A stretch of 26,220 bases of DNA from a bacterium (GTDB taxonomy: Bacteria; Cyanobacteriota; Vampirovibrionia; Obscuribacterales; Obscuribacteraceae). The notes under the pieces are model-generated. The model was not told where the DNA came from. It did no database searches and saw only the letters and a list, made by a program, of their open reading frames with translations. Made by a program: the position numbers and the translations under genes. Of the stretch, positions 22,244-26,220 are shown one piece after another; the first letter of the stretch is position 1, and the number at the start of each line of letters is the position of its first letter. The DNA lies in contig JAUIJG010000010.1 of the NCBI GenBank assembly GCA_030431355.1, positions 1-26,220 on the forward strand. The letters run 5' to 3'.

Positions 22244-23206
22244 ATGAAGAGAAGAGATTTTTTGAAAGCTGCCGGCGCCGCCTCTCTGGGGTTGACCGGA
22301 TGTGAGCTGCGCGACAAGAAAGCCAAACTGGTCGATATTCCCGATGTATCGCCGGAGCAAGCCGCATTGAAAAGGAAGGGGCGCTCGAAAGTGGCTCTGA
22401 TAGCTGCTAAGTCCTATGACGAAGATCTGGTCTCTTTGTTGGAAGAGTACGCACCAAAGGTGGAGCTGCCGAATCTATCCGGAAAGCGGGTGGTTATTAA
22501 GCCTAATATGGTTGAATTCAAGCCTGATAAGCCGATTACCACCAACCCTGTGGTGCTGACCGCATTGATCAATTTTTTGAAAAAACAGGGAGCCTCCGAA
22601 GTCGTGGTGGCGGAAGGCGACTTTGTTGATCTGAACCTGGATGATCTGGTTAAAGTTCCCAATGTTTGCGGATTTAATGGGTTGAAGCACTTCTATATGC
22701 CTCGCACCATAATGGAAGCCGACGCTGTTATAAGCTTACCTAAACTGAAAATGCACCACTGGGTGGGCGTCACCTGTTCCATGAAGAACCTGTTTGGCAC
22801 CGTACCTGGTAGAAAGTATGGTTGGCCGAAAAATCTTTTGCATATTAAAGGAATAAGGGATTCGATTATTGATCTGGTGCACATAGTGAAGCCCGTTTAC
22901 ACTCTCGTAGACGCAATCGTCTCCATGGAAGGAGATGGACCGATTAACGGCACCGCCCTTGAGACAGGCTTTCTTGCCCTGGGAACAGACCTGGCCGCAG
23001 TGGATTCCACCTGTGTGCGCATCACTTCGGTCAGTCCGGAGGAGCTGTCTTATATTGCCCTTGCCGGTCTGGTGGTGGGCAATATCGAGGAGTCGATGAT
23101 AGACATAGTAGGCGAGTCGGTGGAGAGCTTGAAGAAGCCTTTCGCCCAGCCGATTACAATTAAGAGTAAAGAACTGTTGGCCAGGGCTGCCCACGCAGGC
23201 AGCTGA
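22244..23206 (+). CDS. DUF362 protein with Tat lipoprotein signal
   Basis: This 320-residue protein begins KRRDFLKAAGAASLGLTGCE: a twin-arginine motif (Arg3-Arg4, FLK) followed by a lipobox LTGC with Cys20, so it is predicted to be exported folded by the Tat system and anchored by lipid. The rest is the DUF362 fold: RVVIKPNMVEFKPDKPITTNP (about 86-106), the ADAVISLPKLKMHHWVGVTCSMKNLFGTVPG core (about 160-190), a VDAIVSMEGDGPINGT segment and the closing SVSPEELSYIALA. The ferredoxin-like cysteine clusters that some DUF362 proteins carry are absent. Function unknown. GAAGAG lies 5 nt before the ATG. Convergent with the glycosyltransferase gene. Confidence 0.88.
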   Translation: MKRRDFLKAAGAASLGLTGCELRDKKAKLVDIPDVSPEQAALKRKGRSKVALIAAKSYDEDLVSLLEEYAPKVELPNLSGKRVVIKPNMVEFKPDKPITTNPVVLTALINFLKKQGASEVVVAEGDFVDLNLDDLVKVPNVCGFNGLKHFYMPRTIMEADAVISLPKLKMHHWVGVTCSMKNLFGTVPGRKYGWPKNLLHIKGIRDSIIDLVHIVKPVYTLVDAIVSMEGDGPINGTALETGFLALGTDLAAVDSTCVRITSVSPEELSYIALAGLVVGNIEESMIDIVGESVESLKKPFAQPITIKSKELLARAAHAGS

Positions 23207-23216
23207 GCACTCTCAA

Positions 23217-24848
23217 TCAATCTCTTATTGGTGCGTCGGAAGCGGAGCCTGATTTTGAATTAGATTCTGTTTCGGCTTGCTGTTTGGGCTCTGCCGAGAC
23301 ACCTTTCTTTAGCGCTTCGTCACTTACCGGGGATTTTACTTGCTCAGGTGCTTCCGATTTTTTGTACTCTTCTTTGACAGTGAATAGATCTTGTATTTCA
23401 CCATTACCCACCACTTTACCCTGGTATTTGTAGTACTGGCGAATGGTGTCGATCATTTTTGTGGGCCAGAAATAAGGAGGCTTCTCCAACTGGCTGTCAT
23501 GTCGATTAATTACTATTGCACTATATTTAGTGTCTTTTATATTGTTGAGCAAATGGTCGAGGTTGCGTCCTTCTCGTTCCCAGACTTGAATAAAAGTTGC
23601 CACATCCACAAACAATGGCTCAGCTCCTACCTCGAGGGCAAGGGCTGGATCTTCCACGAACATTGTGGTGCCGGTTAAATTTTCTTTTTCGAGAAGCGTC
23701 ATGGAGCTTTGCATCTTACTTGTTACGTTTCTGAGATTTGGAAAAGTGGAGAAGATCGCGTAGGCGCTCAGTAGCGAGGCCATTAGGATCGCGTAGGAGA
23801 GTTTCCTTGGAGCCACCGCAGCGCAAATTGCCAAAAGCCAGGCCGCGGCCCAGTAGAATTGCATAGCATGGTTTACGTTGGCATACATCGTTCCCAGGGA
23901 ATAGAAGGTCAATAGTCCGCTCAAGAGTATTAGAGCAACCGGCAGAGTCGTATCCATCGATTCATCTTTTCTTCTTCGGAGAAATAAAATGGCGATCGGA
24001 ATAAGGAGAAGCTTGCCCCAATCACTTCCCATCCAGGCAAGATGAAGATTCAGGTCGTTGAAAGAGAAAGGCATTCTGCTCAGGAATCTCATGTGCTGCA
24101 TAAAGCCGCCTCTGGTCCACAAATCTATGGCAAAGAGTGAGAGAGCAGACAGTCCCCCGGAGCCTATTGCGATGATAAAGAAATCGAGAAACTTGCGTTT
24201 GGTGAGCAGGAAAATTGCCACGGCGATGGGGATCATGACGGCAGGTTGCTTCGTAAAGATTGCCAGCACACAGCAAATGATAAAAAGGGTATAGATACCC
24301 AGATGATGAAGAGCCCGCCCGGCAAAGCTCTGACTCTTCTGTCCGTCGGAGTCGCTCTTTTGATATGCCACTAGAAAGAGATCGATAGCCACTATAGATA
24401 GTGAGATCGAGAGCATGTCCACTCTTCCTTTTATAGACCAGCTCCAGATCGGCAGGAAACTTGAGTAGGCTATAAGTCCTACAATAGCGGCGTAGATAGA
24501 GTTGGTGCTACGGTGAAAGATACGATAGGAGGAGACTGCGCTGATTATGAATGAGAGTATGCTGACAAGCCTGAGACCCCAGTAGCTTGTGCCGGCAAAT
24601 ACCTGGAAGGGTACGCAAAGCAGGAAGAATACCGGTGGATAGATTATTACCTGGTAGGGCGGCTCCAGCAGGCGAAGAGGGTTGTAGATATCAAGCCCAT
24701 GGGATAGTTGAATGGTGGCCCAGAGGCAGGGGCCTTCGTACTCTATGGACAGCGGAGCTGATATCGCCAGCGCCCAGCCCATTAGATAGAGGACCAGAAA
24801 AATTAAGGCTACAAGCCCGCAAAATCCCCAGGCAAGCCGTTCTATCAC
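23217..24848 (-). CDS. Polytopic GT-C type glycosyltransferase (family 39-like)
   Basis: This 543-residue protein has about ten membrane spans and the layout of GT-C transferases that use polyprenyl-phosphate sugars: an N-terminal span, then an outward loop containing an acidic pair in SIEYEGPCLWA (about residues 34-44) where the catalytic Asp/Glu usually sits, then GLDIYNP and YPPVFFLLCVPF. The last ~90 residues are soluble, ending in a Lys/Ser/Glu low-complexity tail. The specific sugar and acceptor are not predictable. Start GTG at 24848 overlaps the TGA of the upstream flavoprotein gene (GTGA), with GAAGGG just before it, so translation is coupled and the pair likely serves one glycan pathway. 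Confidence 0.75.
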   Translation of the reverse strand: MIERLAWGFCGLVALIFLVLYLMGWALAISAPLSIEYEGPCLWATIQLSHGLDIYNPLRLLEPPYQVIIYPPVFFLLCVPFQVFAGTSYWGLRLVSILSFIISAVSSYRIFHRSTNSIYAAIVGLIAYSSFLPIWSWSIKGRVDMLSISLSIVAIDLFLVAYQKSDSDGQKSQSFAGRALHHLGIYTLFIICCVLAIFTKQPAVMIPIAVAIFLLTKRKFLDFFIIAIGSGGLSALSLFAIDLWTRGGFMQHMRFLSRMPFSFNDLNLHLAWMGSDWGKLLLIPIAILFLRRRKDESMDTTLPVALILLSGLLTFYSLGTMYANVNHAMQFYWAAAWLLAICAAVAPRKLSYAILMASLLSAYAIFSTFPNLRNVTSKMQSSMTLLEKENLTGTTMFVEDPALALEVGAEPLFVDVATFIQVWEREGRNLDHLLNNIKDTKYSAIVINRHDSQLEKPPYFWPTKMIDTIRQYYKYQGKVVGNGEIQDLFTVKEEYKKSEAPEQVKSPVSDEALKKGVSAEPKQQAETESNSKSGSASDAPIRD

Positions 24849-26220
24849 GATTGCCCTTCGGTTCCGGAATTTGTCTTCTCTTCGTGGTATTCCATCTCGG
24901 TGTTCACGTCCCAGATATTGTCTTTGGTTTTGATACCATCCACGATATTGTCTACTGCCACCATCGCTGTAAGCATTGAGTGGTCCTGGTTATTGTATTT
25001 GTGCATGCCGTTTCTTCCGACCAGAAAAAGGTTCTCGAAGCCATTCACATATTCTTGAATCTCTTCGAATCGATCATAGGTCCCAAAGTAGCCGGGATAG
25101 GTTTTGGGCATCCTGATGACCATTGAGTCAAGCACGTCTTCTTTGTGAATGATGCCGATCTTGTCCAGCTCCATCGCTCCAAGCTCTTTGATCTTTTCAT
25201 CGGGCCAGGTCCAAATGTCGTCGGTATCATTGCAAAAGTATTCCAGTCCGAGCCATACAGTATCGGGGTCTGCCAGCATGTTCGGGCCCCAGTTGTTATA
25301 GATCTGCAAGCGACCGATCATCACGTCTGATTCCTGGATGTAGATCCAGTTGTCTGAAATCAAATTGCGGCCACCGGATTCTTTGTCTTTGATGGCCATT
25401 TTTTTGAGGAGCATTCCGACTTCGATAAAGTCTCGATAGACCAGTCCCTCACTTACTTCTTTAACATTTACTGGAATATCGGTGTTGATTTTTCTGATCA
25501 ACTCTTTGACCGGCATGGTAGAAAAGAAATAGTTGCCTTCAATGGTGGAGATCTCTCCGCTTTCGGTGTTTCTAACTTCGGCGGAGACTATTTTGTTGCC
25601 TTCATCGTTAACGTTCAGCTTCTCGACTTCGTAAGGCTGTTTTATCTCGCCTCCACCGGCAGTGATTTTGTCTGCCACCTTTTCCCAGAGACTGCCCGTG
25701 CCGTACTTGGGATAGAGAAACTGTTCGACTAGAGAGGTCTCTGTCTGCTTCTGTCTTAGATCGCCGATTCCTGAAAAGATTTTTTTCACCGCGTGAAAAA
25801 CAGCTTTGGTGATACTAAGTCCCTTGATCCTCTGGGCTCCCCAGGCGGCGCTAATCTTGTCGCAGTCGATTCCCCAGACCTTTTCCGTATAGTCTTTGAA
25901 GAATGTGAGATAAAGCTCTTTCCCAAAGCGATTGGTGATGAATTGTTCCAGGTTGGTTTCCGGTTTTATAGGAAACGCGGCGGCTTTCAAGTAGCTGACC
26001 CCGATTCTCATCGTTTTGAAGAGACCGAGATTGGTAAAAGTCTGAACCTTGAGACTAATAGGATAGTCGAAGAACTTTCTCAGGTAATAGATACGAGTGC
26101 GTCGCTTGAGAAGGATCATCTCGTTGCGCGTATCGGCGATGACGCGGTTATAGTCGGTCGCGAAATCGGTCATCGGCGTGCGCATGGAGGCGCATCCCGA
26201 TATAAACAGCAGCAGAAAAA
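24845..26220 (-). CDS. FAD/NAD(P)-binding oxidoreductase (UGM-like), N-terminus replaced
   Basis: The body matches the UDP-galactopyranose-mutase/amine-oxidase-like flavoproteins of glycan loci: RIYYLRKFFDYPI (about 31-43), FFKDYTEKVWGIDCDKISAAWGAQRIKGLS (about 94-123), YFFSTMPVKELI, and the FAD-binding C-terminal LFLVGRNGMHKYNNQDHSMLTAMVA. The family's N-terminal Rossmann region with GxGxxG (about 90 residues) is missing. Upstream of MILLKRR the frame reads into a lipoprotein-like start (LFISGCASMRTPMTDFATDYNRV). It stays open to the right edge, so ATG 26185 is only the first Met seen; no ribosome site precedes it. The result is a chimera; see findings. The gene overlaps the glycosyltransferase gene by 4 nt. 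Confidence 0.75.
   Translation of the reverse strand, partial: FLLLFISGCASMRTPMTDFATDYNRVIADTRNEMILLKRRTRIYYLRKFFDYPISLKVQTFTNLGLFKTMRIGVSYLKAAAFPIKPETNLEQFITNRFGKELYLTFFKDYTEKVWGIDCDKISAAWGAQRIKGLSITKAVFHAVKKIFSGIGDLRQKQTETSLVEQFLYPKYGTGSLWEKVADKITAGGGEIKQPYEVEKLNVNDEGNKIVSAEVRNTESGEISTIEGNYFFSTMPVKELIRKINTDIPVNVKEVSEGLVYRDFIEVGMLLKKMAIKDKESGGRNLISDNWIYIQESDVMIGRLQIYNNWGPNMLADPDTVWLGLEYFCNDTDDIWTWPDEKIKELGAMELDKIGIIHKEDVLDSMVIRMPKTYPGYFGTYDRFEEIQEYVNGFENLFLVGRNGMHKYNNQDHSMLTAMVAVDNIVDGIKTKDNIWDVNTEMEYHEEKTNSGTEGQS

Noticed and set aside
22736..23194. 152-codon minus-strand frame
   Set aside because: Antisense shadow of the DUF362 gene, with no recognisable motif.

Overview
The window looks like a chromosomal segment of a free-living, diderm-type bacterium of intermediate G+C. 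Twin-arginine and lipobox signals, a Tad/Flp pilus locus, a CxxC-x17-CxxC zinc-ribbon protein, and FHA- and J-domain-like proteins of unassigned function together fit an uncultured lineage such as Vampirovibrionia/Melainabacteria (Obscuribacter-like). That assignment is an inference from gene content; there is no rRNA gene here to confirm it. I saw no tRNA, rRNA, CRISPR array, transposase or phage gene.

Layout. 1-2.5 kb: the end of a HEAT-repeat protein (+), a CPBP-family membrane protease (-) and a tiny secreted protein (+) with strong terminators. 2.4-4.3 kb: a phosphohexomutase and a DivIC/FtsB-like division protein, one transcription unit (-). 4.3-7.6 kb: a three-gene unit (-) of an FHA protein, a degenerate J-domain protein and a large acidic protein with tyrosine/glycine-rich strand repeats. 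7.7-9.7 kb: two small proteins and TsaD (-). 9.8-12.1 kb: a consensus promoter, a structured leader, three unclassified secreted proteins and a terminator (+). 12.1-13.1 kb: RidA and a TadV/CpaA prepilin peptidase (+). 13.35-20.6 kb: the Tad/Flp machine on the minus strand, in transcription order Flp pilin, CpaB, TadZ/CpaE, TadA/CpaF, TadB, TadC and DUF192. 21.3-23.2 kb: a squalene-cyclase-repeat protein and a Tat-exported DUF362 lipoprotein (+). 23.2-26.2 kb: a GT-C type membrane glycosyltransferase and a UDP-galactopyranose-mutase-like flavoprotein (-).

Functionally, the clearest system is the Flp pilus. TadV would cut the Flp pilin, TadA powers assembly through the TadB/TadC inner-membrane platform, TadZ localises the machine, and CpaB acts in the envelope. 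No secretin (RcpA/CpaC), TadD or TadE/F pseudopilin gene lies in the window. The pilin has its own terminator and a long leader with a potential pseudoknot, which fits high, separate expression of the major subunit.

Most worth a second look: (1) a chimeric junction near 26,110-26,120, where the flavoprotein lacks its Rossmann N-terminus and is joined in frame to a lipoprotein-like N-terminus in DNA of clearly higher G+C; (2) three structured leaders that may be riboswitches or other RNA regulators, at 9,885-9,937, 20,571-20,641 and 21,058-21,210; (3) the unclassified secreted-protein trio and the FHA/J-like/repeat triad.
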